53,679 bases of DNA from Campylobacterota bacterium (GTDB lineage: Bacteria; Campylobacterota; Campylobacteria; Campylobacterales; Sulfurovaceae). Position 1 is the stretch's first letter. Every line of letters starts with the position of its first letter. Positions 33,887-43,067 of the stretch are shown here, piece after piece. Both the position numbers and the translations under genes were made by a program. The DNA lies in NCBI GenBank assembly GCA_015494795.1, contig WGAM01000148.1, forward strand, positions 1 to 53,679. Direction: 5' to 3'. The notes under the pieces are model-generated. The model had not been told where the DNA came from, searched no databases, and saw only the letters and a program-made list of their open reading frames with translations.

Positions 33887-34977
33887 AAAATATACTATTT
33901 ATAATGCCAAAACTAGAGAGTGGAGGAGCAGAGAGAGTATTAGTCAATATTATAAACCATTTAGATAGAGATATATTTAATATATCTCTTCTACTCTTTA
34001 GTAGTAGTTCATTGATAGATACTATAAGAGATGATATAGAGATATATACTCTAAATATTAAATCTACACTAAAAGGATTACCTCTACTTTTAAAAAAAAT
34101 CTATATATTGAAACCGGATATTATATTTAGTGGAATTGGAAATTTAAATCTATATCTATCTATATTTATACCTATAGTTAAACTTTTTTTACCTAAAACT
34201 ATTTTTATTGCAAGACAAGCTAGTATTTTAACCCTTAATAATAGTAGAGAGAGGAGTCCTAAGCTATATGAGTGGTTATATAAAAGAGTATATAAAAATT
34301 ATGATAGAGTAATATGTCAATCTCTATATATGCAAAAAGATTTAATAGAGAACTATAGTTTTCCAAAAGATAAGAGCGTAGTTATTAATAATCCAATAGA
34401 TATAGAGAGTTTAGAGAACTTATCAAAAGATAAAATAGATTATCCATTTAGTAGTGACTATGTTAGATTAATACATATAGGACAACTTAGATATGAGAAG
34501 AGACAAGATTTACTACTAAAGGCTTTCTCTAAATTAGATAGTAGATATAGCTTAACTATTATCGGAGATGGAGCAGAGAGAGAGAATTTGGAGAGTTTAG
34601 CATCTAAACTTAATATTAGTAATAGAGTCACTTTTTTAGGTCATAAAAAAAATCCATATAGCTATCTAAAAGAGGCTGATATATTTCTATTAACTTCAGA
34701 GTATGAGGGGTTTCCAAATGTACTATTAGAGGCTAATCTATTTGGTTTAATAGTTGTATCTTTTAACTCAATAGGAGGTGTAAGTGAAATTATACAAAAT
34801 AGAAAAAATGGAATTTTAGTATCACAAGGGGATATAGATGCCTTTGCTACTACTATAGAAAATATAGATATTAAAAGTTTTAATAGAGGTAAAATAATAG
34901 AAGATACAAAAGGGAAATATAATATAGATTTAATCATTAAAAGGTATCAAAAAAATATAATAAAGGATAAGTTATGA
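33883..34977 (+). CDS. GT4 family glycosyltransferase
   Basis: A 364-residue retaining glycosyltransferase with the GT-B fold. The N-terminal glycine/acceptor motif is FIMPKLESGGAERVLVNII (residues 6-24); the nucleotide-sugar half contains LIHIGQLRYEKRQDLLLKAF, TIIGDGAERENLESLA and the EX7E-like motif LTSEYEGFPNVLLEANLFG. These resemble enzymes that extend undecaprenyl-linked oligosaccharides, such as PglJ/PglH-type proteins. Donor and acceptor sugars cannot be assigned. It overlaps both neighbours by four bases, implying tightly coupled translation. Confidence 0.9.
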   Translation: MKNILFIMPKLESGGAERVLVNIINHLDRDIFNISLLLFSSSSLIDTIRDDIEIYTLNIKSTLKGLPLLLKKIYILKPDIIFSGIGNLNLYLSIFIPIVKLFLPKTIFIARQASILTLNNSRERSPKLYEWLYKRVYKNYDRVICQSLYMQKDLIENYSFPKDKSVVINNPIDIESLENLSKDKIDYPFSSDYVRLIHIGQLRYEKRQDLLLKAFSKLDSRYSLTIIGDGAERENLESLASKLNISNRVTFLGHKKNPYSYLKEADIFLLTSEYEGFPNVLLEANLFGLIVVSFNSIGGVSEIIQNRKNGILVSQGDIDAFATTIENIDIKSFNRGKIIEDTKGKYNIDLIIKRYQKNIIKDKL

Positions 34978-36116
34978 CAAAGAGAAAAATAACTATATGT
35001 AGTAATACCTCGTGGTATCTATATAATTTTAGAAAAGGATTAATAAAAGCACTAATAGATATAGATTATGAGGTAATCTTAATATCTCCTATAGATGATT
35101 ATTCTAAAAGATTAGAAAATTTAGGATGCAGACACTACACTATAACCTTAGATAATAAAGGAACTAACCCCATAAAAGATATGGGCTTAATGTATCAATT
35201 CTATCAACTATTTACTCAAATAGAGCCTGATATGCTACTAATATTTACAATAAAACCAAATATATATGGTGGAATTATTGCAAAGTTTTTAAATATTCCA
35301 ACTATTAATGTTATATCTGGACTTGGTACAGTTTTTTTAGATAATAAAATTAGCTCACAGATAGCAAGATGGTTATATAAAATTGCATTTTCTGGAAATA
35401 GAGTCCTTTTTGAAAATTTAGATGATAGTCAAGAGTTTATTAGGCAAAAACTTATTAATAAAAATCAAGCCACTCTAATACCCGGTTCTGGAATTAATAC
35501 AGAGCTATTTAAACCAAAACTAAATCTAAGAAATAATAAGAGAGATATAACTTTTTTACTTATAGCAAGACTTATAAGAGATAAGGGTATAGTTGAGTAT
35601 ATAGAGGCTATTAGAGTAGTCAAAAAGAGATACCCTAATGTAAAATTTAAAATACTTGGTTCATACTACTTTGATAATCCATCATCAATATCTAAAGATG
35701 AGGTTGATAGTTGGATAAGAGAGGGGCTTATTGAATATTTGGGTTATACTGATGCTGTATTAGAAGAGATAGAGAGAGTTGATTGTATAGTTCTACCATC
35801 ATATAGAGAGGGGTTATCAAGAGTTCTATTAGAGGCTGGAAGTATGTCAAAACCTATAATTACAACTAATGTTGCAGGTTGTAAGGAGGTTGTAGAAGAT
35901 GGATATAATGGTTTTTTAGTTCCTCCAAAAGATAGTAAATCTTTAGCTATAGCTATTGAAAAGATGATAAGTTTATCTCCTAAAGAGAGAGATATTATGG
36001 GGATATTGGGTAGATTAAAGGTTATAGATGAATTTGAGGAGAAGATAGTAGTAAAAAAATATCTATCTGCAATCTCATTATGCCTGAAAATATCAAAAAT
36101 AGCTTTTTCAAAATAG
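34974..36116 (+). CDS. GT4 family glycosyltransferase, PglA-like
   Basis: A 380-residue GT-B glycosyltransferase. ICSNTSWYLYNFRKGLIKAL at the start and IKPNIYGGIIAKFLNIPTIN, NVISGLGTVFLD and PGSGINTELFKP are typical of the PglA/CapM/WbnK group, which adds the second sugar to a lipid-linked carrier. The C-terminal EX7E motif is in LPSYREGLSRVLLEAGSMSK. It ends the ATP-grasp/GT/GT operon, and a strong hairpin follows. A role in lipid-linked oligosaccharide or O-antigen assembly is inferred. The bacillosamine pathway is not present in the window. Confidence 0.9.
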   Translation: MTKRKITICSNTSWYLYNFRKGLIKALIDIDYEVILISPIDDYSKRLENLGCRHYTITLDNKGTNPIKDMGLMYQFYQLFTQIEPDMLLIFTIKPNIYGGIIAKFLNIPTINVISGLGTVFLDNKISSQIARWLYKIAFSGNRVLFENLDDSQEFIRQKLINKNQATLIPGSGINTELFKPKLNLRNNKRDITFLLIARLIRDKGIVEYIEAIRVVKKRYPNVKFKILGSYYFDNPSSISKDEVDSWIREGLIEYLGYTDAVLEEIERVDCIVLPSYREGLSRVLLEAGSMSKPIITTNVAGCKEVVEDGYNGFLVPPKDSKSLAIAIEKMISLSPKERDIMGILGRLKVIDEFEEKIVVKKYLSAISLCLKISKIAFSK

Positions 36117-36121
36117 AATAG

Positions 36122-36140
36122 AGCTAGATTTGATCTAGCT
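36122..36140. terminator. bidirectional terminator between converging operons
   Basis: AGCTAGAT-TTG-ATCTAGCT, a perfect 8-bp stem with a 3-base loop. It lies in the 18-base gap between the second glycosyltransferase and the response regulator and overlaps the latter's TAG stop. Confidence 0.6.
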
Positions 36141-37181
36141 TAACCTATCTTTTATATCTCTAAATTTCGTAAAGTTTCTAGTAAATAAGTCAACTAGCTC
36201 AGGATTAAACATCAATCCTCTCTCTCTCTTAATAATATCTAATGCCTCCATAACACTAACTACATTAGTAGTATATAATCTATGAGTTGTTAATTTATCG
36301 AAGAAATCGACTAGAGATGCAATTTGAGCATGGATTGGTATCTCTGTTCCCTCCATTCTATATGGATAGCCCGTTCCGTCCCAATTTTCATGATGATATA
36401 AAATTACCTTTTTTGCCATACCTATAAGAGTTGTCTCTTTAATATCTTCTAATATCTCTAACCCTAACTCTGGATGTTTTCTAAATATTTTACTATCCTC
36501 TTTATCTAACTGCTCTTGAGGTATTCGTAGAAGTCCTATATCATAGATAGACATTGTATAGTATAAATTATCTGCCTCTGTACTATTTAATCCATATAGA
36601 TGACCTAAAAGTTTTGCGTACTCTCCTAATCTTTTAGATGTATTTTTATTATAAAATCCATTCTTATGTACCATATTTCCAAGTATATTTAAGAGTTGTT
36701 TTTGAGAGTTATCTATAATATCTATTGCATCTTTTAGATAATTTAAATTATCTTTAGAGGAAGAGTTTATATTACCTACTAAATCATTAAATCTTTTAAT
36801 TCTTAATTGATTAAATACTCTAAGTTTTAACTCCTCTGGATTATATGGTTTTGAGATAAAATCATCTGCACCTAACTTATATGTTGTTGTCTTTTCATGT
36901 GATTTAGATGTGACTACAATAACTGGAATTGAAGAGTATTCACTACTCTCTTTAAGCATCTTTAGTAACTCCAAACCACTAACTTTAGGCATCATTAAAT
37001 CTAACATAATAATATCTACCTGTTTGCTCTTTATAATCTCTAATCCCTCTTCTCCATCTGAAGCTTGATAGATATTAATATTTGGCATATCTTCAAATAT
37101 AGCAGTGGCTAACTCTTGATTAAACGCATCATCTTCTACGCTAAGTAGCGTAAACTCTCCTAAATCTTCTAACTTTTTCAT
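36135..37181 (-). CDS. response regulator with partly eroded HD-GYP output domain
   Basis: The receiver domain (1 to about 125) has acidic pocket VEDDAF, phosphoacceptor Asp61 in MLDLMMPKVSG, and VVTSKS. The C-terminal half (about 170-345) is an HD-GYP fold: IYDIGLLRIPQEQLDKED, FRKHPELGLEILEDI, ILYHHENWDGTGYPYRMEGT and SLVDFFDKLTTHR. In active c-di-GMP phosphodiesterases the first motif is HDIGK; here it is YDIGL, so a metal-binding His and the Lys are lost, whereas HH and GYP are kept. It directly abuts the hybrid kinase gene and should receive its phosphate. Likely a c-di-GMP-binding or weak enzyme. Confidence 0.88.
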   Translation of the reverse strand: MKKLEDLGEFTLLSVEDDAFNQELATAIFEDMPNINIYQASDGEEGLEIIKSKQVDIIMLDLMMPKVSGLELLKMLKESSEYSSIPVIVVTSKSHEKTTTYKLGADDFISKPYNPEELKLRVFNQLRIKRFNDLVGNINSSSKDNLNYLKDAIDIIDNSQKQLLNILGNMVHKNGFYNKNTSKRLGEYAKLLGHLYGLNSTEADNLYYTMSIYDIGLLRIPQEQLDKEDSKIFRKHPELGLEILEDIKETTLIGMAKKVILYHHENWDGTGYPYRMEGTEIPIHAQIASLVDFFDKLTTHRLYTTNVVSVMEALDIIKRERGLMFNPELVDLFTRNFTKFRDIKDRLS

Positions 37182-39194
37182 CTATTTATGCTCCTCTTTA
37201 AGTAGAGGTGTTAACTTTTCTAAAAATTTACTGCTTATCTCATCTATTTTTAGAAAATCTCCCTCTTCTGATATTTTTTGTAACTCTCCTGCCGTTGAAG
37301 CAAGTTTTTTTAATCCAAGATTTGATAAAACTCCCTTTATTGCATGGTAGTTCTCTACAAGCTCTTTACTATTTTTATTTGCAAAATTGAGTCTTACTCT
37401 CTTAACATACTCAACAATACTCTCTCTAGCCTTATCATATAGTCTTTTAGCTACTGTCTCATTAAAGTTATTTTGTAAATGATTAAGTGCCATTGCTTCA
37501 ATATCTTCATTTAGTTTCTCATCTTTTCCTTTTATCTCAATTGGAGAAATATCTCTATTTTCTTTAGAGATTTCTTTTTTAAATTCATTATTTATTAGTT
37601 TTAAAAGTTTTGCTTCAATATCCTGTTTATCAAGGGGTTTTTCTATAAAATCATTCATACCAGAGTTTTCTGCTGCTAATTTATCCTCTTTATATACATT
37701 AGCACTCATACAGATAATAGGTACATCTCTATTAAACTCTCTAATTCTTCTAGTTGCCTCTAATCCGTCCATAACAGGCATACGCATATCCATAAGTATC
37801 GCATCATAGTGGTTATTTTTAGCTTTTTGAACTGCTATCTCACCATTTTCAGCTGTATCACAAGTGATACCAAAGAAGTTATCTAACATCTCTTTCTCAT
37901 ATTCTCTATTAATCTCAACATCTTCAACTATTAAAATATCAAGATTTGAGTAGTCAACTTTAATATTTTTACCAAAAAGTTCACTATCATAGGTCTCTTC
38001 AACCTCTTTAATAAATCTTTGATATGATATTGGTTTACTAATGACTTTATCAAACTCTTTTAAATTTATATCATTTTCTCTACTATCTACTAATGCAATA
38101 AGTTTAATATTTGGATTAACTGCTCTAAAAGTTCCAGCTATATAGTCTGTGCTATGTTTAAAAGAGTCAATATCAAAAATACCAACATCATAAAATCTTC
38201 CACTAGCTACCATGTGTATTAGTGCTGATGTTGTATCTTCTATCTTAATATCATGATTTTGAAAATTAACACCTAAATTTGCAAACTCTCTAGTTAGGCT
38301 ATCTATAAATGATGTTTTTTTAGAAAACATCATAACACTACTACTATTAAGTGCTTTTCCTATCTCTTTTTTCCTTGTTTTTTCAATAATAAGTGTAACT
38401 GTAAAACTACTACCTATACCTTTTCTTGATTCAACAGTAATCTCTCCACCCATCATCTGAGCTAATTTTTGAGAGATATATAGTCCTAGACCTGTTCCTT
38501 GTGTTTTGTCTGTTGATTGAAATGGCTCAAATAGAGTTTTAGCTACACTCTCTGGAATACCACTACCTGTATCATCTACTTTGGCCACTAATTTTAATCT
38601 ATTATTATCTATATCCTCTAATGATTGAATATAAAATCTAATAGAACCCTGTTTTGTAAATTTTGTAGCATTTGATAGTAGATTAATAAAAATCTGTTTA
38701 ACTCTCTTATCATCAACTTTTACCTTATATTCTGGCATAGGAATATCTGTAATTAACTCAACATCTTTTTTTAATCTTGAACGAATAAGATTAGCACAAT
38801 CATTTAAAATATCATCAAGGTCAACCTCTTTTGGTACTAAATCTATGCGATTATCTCCAATTTTTGCCACATCTAATAGGTCACTAACTAAGGCTAAGAG
38901 ATGGTTTGAACTCTGCTCTATACTATTTAAATATCTCTTCTGTTTATTGTTTAATGCAGTATCTTCTAATAGTTCTCCATAACCTAAAATTGCTGTAAGT
39001 GGAGTTCTTAACTCATGACTAACTGAAGCTATAAATCTTTTTTCATTACTAAGAGACTCCTCTAACTCTCTATTTATCTGTGTTAAAAGATGGGCTAATT
39101 TTAGTTTATCTTTTGTTGCTTTTATATATCGTTTTTCTAATTGATTATATTCAATCTTTAAATCTTCCATATTTTTAATATTTTGAATTGACAT
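37182..39194 (-). CDS. soluble hybrid histidine kinase with pseudo-receiver, receiver and Hpt domains
   Basis: A 670-residue kinase without membrane helices or a recognised sensor domain. A coiled coil (10-55) leads to His[19 protein letters not shown] with His60. The HATPase has VDDTGSGIP and [19 protein letters not shown] receiver-like domain (about 285-410) with FDIDSF looks degenerate. A full receiver follows, with [15 protein letters not shown] and Asp469 in [11 protein letters not shown]. The C-terminal Hpt has [11 protein letters not shown] with His617. This is a complete phosphorelay in one chain. The input is probably the FIST protein encoded two bases upstream. Confidence 0.92.
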   Translation of the reverse strand: MSIQNIKNMEDLKIEYNQLEKRYIKATKDKLKLAHLLTQINRELEESLSNEKRFIASVSHELRTPLTAILGYGELLEDTALNNKQKRYLNSIEQSSNHLLALVSDLLDVAKIGDNRIDLVPKEVDLDDILNDCANLIRSRLKKDVELITDIPMPEYKVKVDDKRVKQIFINLLSNATKFTKQGSIRFYIQSLEDIDNNRLKLVAKVDDTGSGIPESVAKTLFEPFQSTDKTQGTGLGLYISQKLAQMMGGEITVESRKGIGSSFTVTLIIEKTRKKEIGKALNSSSVMMFSKKTSFIDSLTREFANLGVNFQNHDIKIEDTTSALIHMVASGRFYDVGIFDIDSFKHSTDYIAGTFRAVNPNIKLIALVDSRENDINLKEFDKVISKPISYQRFIKEVEETYDSELFGKNIKVDYSNLDILIVEDVEINREYEKEMLDNFFGITCDTAENGEIAVQKAKNNHYDAILMDMRMPVMDGLEATRRIREFNRDVPIICMSANVYKEDKLAAENSGMNDFIEKPLDKQDIEAKLLKLINNEFKKEISKENRDISPIEIKGKDEKLNEDIEAMALNHLQNNFNETVAKRLYDKARESIVEYVKRVRLNFANKNSKELVENYHAIKGVLSNLGLKKLASTAGELQKISEEGDFLKIDEISSKFLEKLTPLLKEEHK

Positions 39195-39196
39195 AT

Positions 39197-40342
39197 CTAT
39201 TTTTCCTTTTCACTTAAGAGTGCTGTAACAAATGTTTCATTATGGAAAGCATATCCACCCGGAAATGCACCTATCTCTCCATAAGCATAAAAGCCGATTA
39301 AAGGAACTTCTCTTGAACTTTTATATGCTAGTTCAATCTCTTTAAATGCAAGGTTGCCTAATACCTGTTTTCTTGAACAACATGGAAATAGCAGTCCCAC
39401 CTCTGGTTTAAAATTAGACTCCTCCTTCAAAGCCTTATCTATACTCTCTCCGACATATTTTATAATTCCCTCACCCTGTGGTGCTGATATTCTAATCTTT
39501 GATTTCTCTTCAACATGTCCTGCAAATATTAGTGCTTTCTTCTCTTCATCAATCCCTAAAACGGCTCTATAGACCACCATTCCACTCTTCATTGTAACCT
39601 CTAAAGGATACTCTATTCCAATAGCTGGTATATCTTCATTATCTGTTATACTTAAATAGTCTCTATAAAAATCAATTGCTGGATTGCCATCAACCTCATA
39701 TACTATATTCTGCTCTGCTTTTGTTACAATTCTATCTTTCCCTATTCCAACCCACCCAAAAGCTCTTGAGCCTACAATATTTATCTTATCTCTATCTAAT
39801 ACTAAAGTAACAACTCCATGATTAGAAAAATTATCTTTAGAGAAGACAAATGTCTCTTGTAGTCTCATATCATCTCCAGCACTTCCACCAAAAATATACT
39901 CAATTCCTTGATTTGTAAGTCCCTGCGTGTAGGCATCATTATCAAAATCTAATCCTGATGTAATTGTAATAATAGCTGGATTTTTAAATTTATATTTTGC
40001 CCATACTCCAATATTTTTACCAGTTTGAAAATATGAAGTCTCATTTTCAAGTGAGGAGAATTTAAAAGCTATTGCTTTTGGATTTATATCTAAAAGCATT
40101 GCTACAATTGTTCCATCTACCTCATTTACTCCCAAATCTTTATTTGCAAATATCTCTCCTGCTGTTGTTGAACCCATTACTATAAATTCATACTTCTCCA
40201 AACCTACAACCATCTTTTTAATATTATGTTCAATAGATGAGTAGATAAATGCAACAGATGGATTAAACCCATCTTTAATAGCTATCTCTATCTTTTTTAA
40301 TAGACTATCTATTGAATAGGCATTTATAATCATATTTTTCAT
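39197..40342 (-). CDS. stand-alone FIST domain protein
   Basis: A 381-residue soluble protein consisting of FIST_N (about 25-220) and FIST_C (about 225-370). Typical features are [56 protein letters not shown] and the C-terminal [24 protein letters not shown] is a predicted ligand-sensing domain, proposed to bind amino acids. It has no output domain of its own, so it probably reports to the hybrid kinase next to it. Two-base and three-base gaps place it inside the four-gene operon. Confidence 0.9.
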   Translation of the reverse strand: MKNMIINAYSIDSLLKKIEIAIKDGFNPSVAFIYSSIEHNIKKMVVGLEKYEFIVMGSTTAGEIFANKDLGVNEVDGTIVAMLLDINPKAIAFKFSSLENETSYFQTGKNIGVWAKYKFKNPAIITITSGLDFDNDAYTQGLTNQGIEYIFGGSAGDDMRLQETFVFSKDNFSNHGVVTLVLDRDKINIVGSRAFGWVGIGKDRIVTKAEQNIVYEVDGNPAIDFYRDYLSITDNEDIPAIGIEYPLEVTMKSGMVVYRAVLGIDEEKKALIFAGHVEEKSKIRISAPQGEGIIKYVGESIDKALKEESNFKPEVGLLFPCCSRKQVLGNLAFKEIELAYKSSREVPLIGFYAYGEIGAFPGGYAFHNETFVTALLSEKEK

Positions 40343-40345
40343 TAT

Positions 40346-41407
40346 TTAATTCTCCTTTATATATTTACTTCTGAGTTCTACAAAATAGTCAAAATAGTCC
40401 AAAAATGATGCTAGAAGTTTAGGGTTAAATCTTTTACCACTCTGTTTTTTAAAAAAATTATATATATTATCTCTTGAATTATTCTGTTTAAATAAAAGAT
40501 TAAAAATTTCTACAAGGTGAACAATTTGAGCATAGTCAGATATTGCATCTCCTTTTAACTCTTGTGGCATACCTGTTCCATTATAGTATTCCTTATGTTG
40601 AACTATAACTGCTTTTAAAATTTTAATAAATGGAGTCTCTATAGAGTTTTTAATAATCTGATAACCTTGATATATATACATCATATCATTTGTATCGTTA
40701 GATACACTCTCATAAGAGTTTTTAAACCTTTTTGAAGAGAGTGACCCTATATTATATACAACACTACTAATATATATACTCTCAATATCTCTTTTACTAT
40801 AATTTAAAAGTTCAGCAAAAGCTTTTACTAATTTAGCTGTAATCTTTACACTCTCATCTCTTAGTGCTATAATAGAGGCAATTCCTCGAAACATCTCTTT
40901 TTGAGACTGCTCAATAGTCTCTATATCAAAAAGTATATTCTCTTTTTGAACTATTTTTGTATCTTTTTTAATCTCTTGAACATCTTTTTCTTTTTTTTTG
41001 TTAAATCTATTTTTATAATATACCTTTTCAAGATATTTATATATCTTCTTTTGTAAATCATCAAGTCTAAATGGTTTAGATACAAAATCATTAGCACCAA
41101 GTTTATAAAACTCTTTCATAACTAACTCATCAGTAGAGATAATAATAACTGGAATATCTATATAAAGAGGATTTTTTTTAATCTCTTTAATTGTATTTAG
41201 CCCATTAAGTCTTGGCATATATAAATCTAATAAAATAATATCTATCTTCTCTTTTTCTAAAATCTCTAATGCTTCAATACCATCTTCTGCCTCAATATAA
41301 CCAATGGAGGGTACTCTTGATAGAAGAGATATAATAAGTTGACGGTTAAACGCATCATCATCTACAATTAAAACAGTTATTGAACCAAGTTTGTCCCATT
41401 CCATCAT
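40346..41407 (-). CDS. response regulator with strongly degenerate HD-GYP-like domain
   Basis: The receiver domain has IVDDDAF, Asp61 in LLDLYMPRLNG and IIISTDE, so it should be phosphorylatable. The C-terminal domain aligns in layout to the other regulator of this operon, but the catalytic residues are gone: HDIGK is YNIGS, HHERWDGTGYP is QHKEYYNGTGMP, and the later Asp region reads HLVEIFNLL. Hydrolysis of c-di-GMP is not expected. A basic linker (NRFNKKKEKDVQEIKKDTK) joins the domains. It is the first gene of the operon, behind a 240-base AT-rich region. Confidence 0.85.
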   Translation of the reverse strand: MMEWDKLGSITVLIVDDDAFNRQLIISLLSRVPSIGYIEAEDGIEALEILEKEKIDIILLDLYMPRLNGLNTIKEIKKNPLYIDIPVIIISTDELVMKEFYKLGANDFVSKPFRLDDLQKKIYKYLEKVYYKNRFNKKKEKDVQEIKKDTKIVQKENILFDIETIEQSQKEMFRGIASIIALRDESVKITAKLVKAFAELLNYSKRDIESIYISSVVYNIGSLSSKRFKNSYESVSNDTNDMMYIYQGYQIIKNSIETPFIKILKAVIVQHKEYYNGTGMPQELKGDAISDYAQIVHLVEIFNLLFKQNNSRDNIYNFFKKQSGKRFNPKLLASFLDYFDYFVELRSKYIKEN

Positions 41408-41647
41408 ATATATTAAACCTATTTTTAATTTAAATTATACAACTTTTTCTTTAAAACTTTATTTTTTATTAAAAAAATATTTATTTTATATATTTTAAGT
41501 ATTGTCTAATATTTAATTTTATTAAACAAAATATAATTTATAATTCTTTTTCATAATTTATTTTTTATAAAGTATCCTAATTTAAATTAGAAGAGTGGAG
41601 TTAATTTTATGTTAAAATTTTAATAAATTTTTATATAGGCAGTAGAG
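41408..41647. promoter_or_regulatory. divergent intergenic region between FIST operon and murU
   Basis: 240 bases, extremely AT-rich with runs of A and T. It must hold the promoters of both the FIST operon (minus) and murU (plus). I see no clear operator, RNA gene or ORF in it. Confidence 0.35.
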
Positions 41648-42289
41648 ATGAGAGCAATGATATTATCAGCAGGTCTTGGAACTAGAATGAGACCATTAAC
41701 TAACCATACACCAAAACCACTTTTGAAAGTAGGGGGAAAACCCCTAATAGTATGGCATATAGAGAGATTAAAAGAGGCAGGATTTAGAGAGATAGTTATA
41801 AATGTAGCATATTTAGGATATAAGATAATAGACTATTTAGGAGATGGAAGCAGATATGGGGTTAAGATATTATATTCTGATGAGCAAAAAGAGGGTGGAT
41901 TAGAGACAGCAGGTGGGATTATTAAGGCTCTACCACTATTAAGTGATACTTTTTTAGTTGTTAATGGAGATATTTGGACAGACTATCCTTTTAATGGTAG
42001 TTTTAAGTTTAAAGATAACTCTTTAGCTCATATTATTCTGATAGATAATCCTCCTCATAATCCAAAAGGCGATTTTCTTTTTAATGGTAAAAAATATACA
42101 TTTTCAGGAATTGGTTACTACTCAAAAGAGATGTTTCATGAGTTAGAGTATGGAAAGAGAAAATTAGCACCTTTATTATTTGAAGCAATTGATAGTAACA
42201 GATTAACGATGGAGTATTATAGAGGAGAGTGGTATGACATAGGAACTCCAGAGAGATTAGAGGAGTTAGATGTAAAATTATCTACTTAA
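41648..42289 (+). CDS. murU: N-acetylmuramate-1-phosphate uridylyltransferase (MurU-like)
   Basis: A 213-residue sugar nucleotidyltransferase. MILSAGLGTRMRPLTNHTPK is the nucleotide-binding loop; EIVINVAYLGYKIIDYLGDG, GVKILYSDEQ, ETAGGIIKALPLL and LVVNGDIWTD match MurU, which makes UDP-MurNAc in the peptidoglycan recycling bypass of de novo MurA/MurB. Glucose- or mannose-1-phosphate transferases are less similar and usually longer. The partner kinase AmgK, often adjacent, is not in the window. Its stop shares bases with that of the convergent LysM gene. Confidence 0.82.
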   Translation: MRAMILSAGLGTRMRPLTNHTPKPLLKVGGKPLIVWHIERLKEAGFREIVINVAYLGYKIIDYLGDGSRYGVKILYSDEQKEGGLETAGGIIKALPLLSDTFLVVNGDIWTDYPFNGSFKFKDNSLAHIILIDNPPHNPKGDFLFNGKKYTFSGIGYYSKEMFHELEYGKRKLAPLLFEAIDSNRLTMEYYRGEWYDIGTPERLEELDVKLST

Positions 42290-43002
42290 TTTTCATCTAA
42301 TGGTATAAAATCTGATGTATCTATTTTTTTACTATTTTCATCATCAATATATACAGGTTCATCTAATATTTCAATATCTCTATCTCTGTTTGGAGATATA
42401 AATTTAGCTCTTGAATAGTTGACTACTGGTACTGTTTTCCTATACTCTATAGGAGTACTTGCAATTTCTATATCTTTATCTTCTTTAACTCTCTTTTGTT
42501 TTCTATGTTTGAACTTTTTGTATTTATAGTGTTTATCTATTGGAATAATAATTCTATCTCCTACTCTAAGTTTTAAATCTTTTCCTATTTTATCTCTATT
42601 TGCTCTATAAATTTTATAATATAATCTTGAATTACCATAATATTTTTTAGCATAATCAGCTAATCTATCTCCTCTCTTTACTCTAATAGTTATATATGTT
42701 CCCTTTTTTCTATGTCTATTAACTCTCTTTATAGATTTTCTAATATTTCTTATCTTTCTACTCTTTATGCTAATATTTTTTTCTTTCTCTATCTCTGATA
42801 ACTTTTTCAAAATAATTGATAGTTGATGTTTAATATGCTCTATATCTCTCTTCTGCTCTTTAACTATTAACTCATCACAACCTTTAATCTCTTTTTGGGT
42901 TAAATTACCTTTTTTTGAATTATCTACTAAAATAATACTCTCTTTTGCAATAAGAGAATTAATTGTTAATATTATAGATAAGATAAAAATCTTTCTTATC
43001 AC
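42286..43002 (-). CDS. exported LysM domain protein, highly basic
   Basis: A 238-residue protein with a Sec signal (MIRKIFILSIILTINSLIA). A coiled-coil stretch follows at about 45-80. A LysM peptidoglycan-binding domain sits at about 102-155 (TIRVKRGDRLADYAKKYYGN, then LKLRVGDRIIIPI). Flanking segments are rich in Lys and Arg (KSIKRVNRHRKKG, KYKKFKHRKQKRVKED), while the C-terminal 40 residues are acidic. It probably binds the cell wall from the periplasm. No enzymatic domain is present. It overlaps the stop of murU by four bases in convergent orientation, without a terminator between them. Confidence 0.8.
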   Translation of the reverse strand: MIRKIFILSIILTINSLIAKESIILVDNSKKGNLTQKEIKGCDELIVKEQKRDIEHIKHQLSIILKKLSEIEKEKNISIKSRKIRNIRKSIKRVNRHRKKGTYITIRVKRGDRLADYAKKYYGNSRLYYKIYRANRDKIGKDLKLRVGDRIIIPIDKHYKYKKFKHRKQKRVKEDKDIEIASTPIEYRKTVPVVNYSRAKFISPNRDRDIEILDEPVYIDDENSKKIDTSDFIPLDEN

Positions 43003-43067
43003 TATAAGCTCCTTAAAATAATAATAATATATAATTATTATTTTATTATATTTATTATTAAATAATG

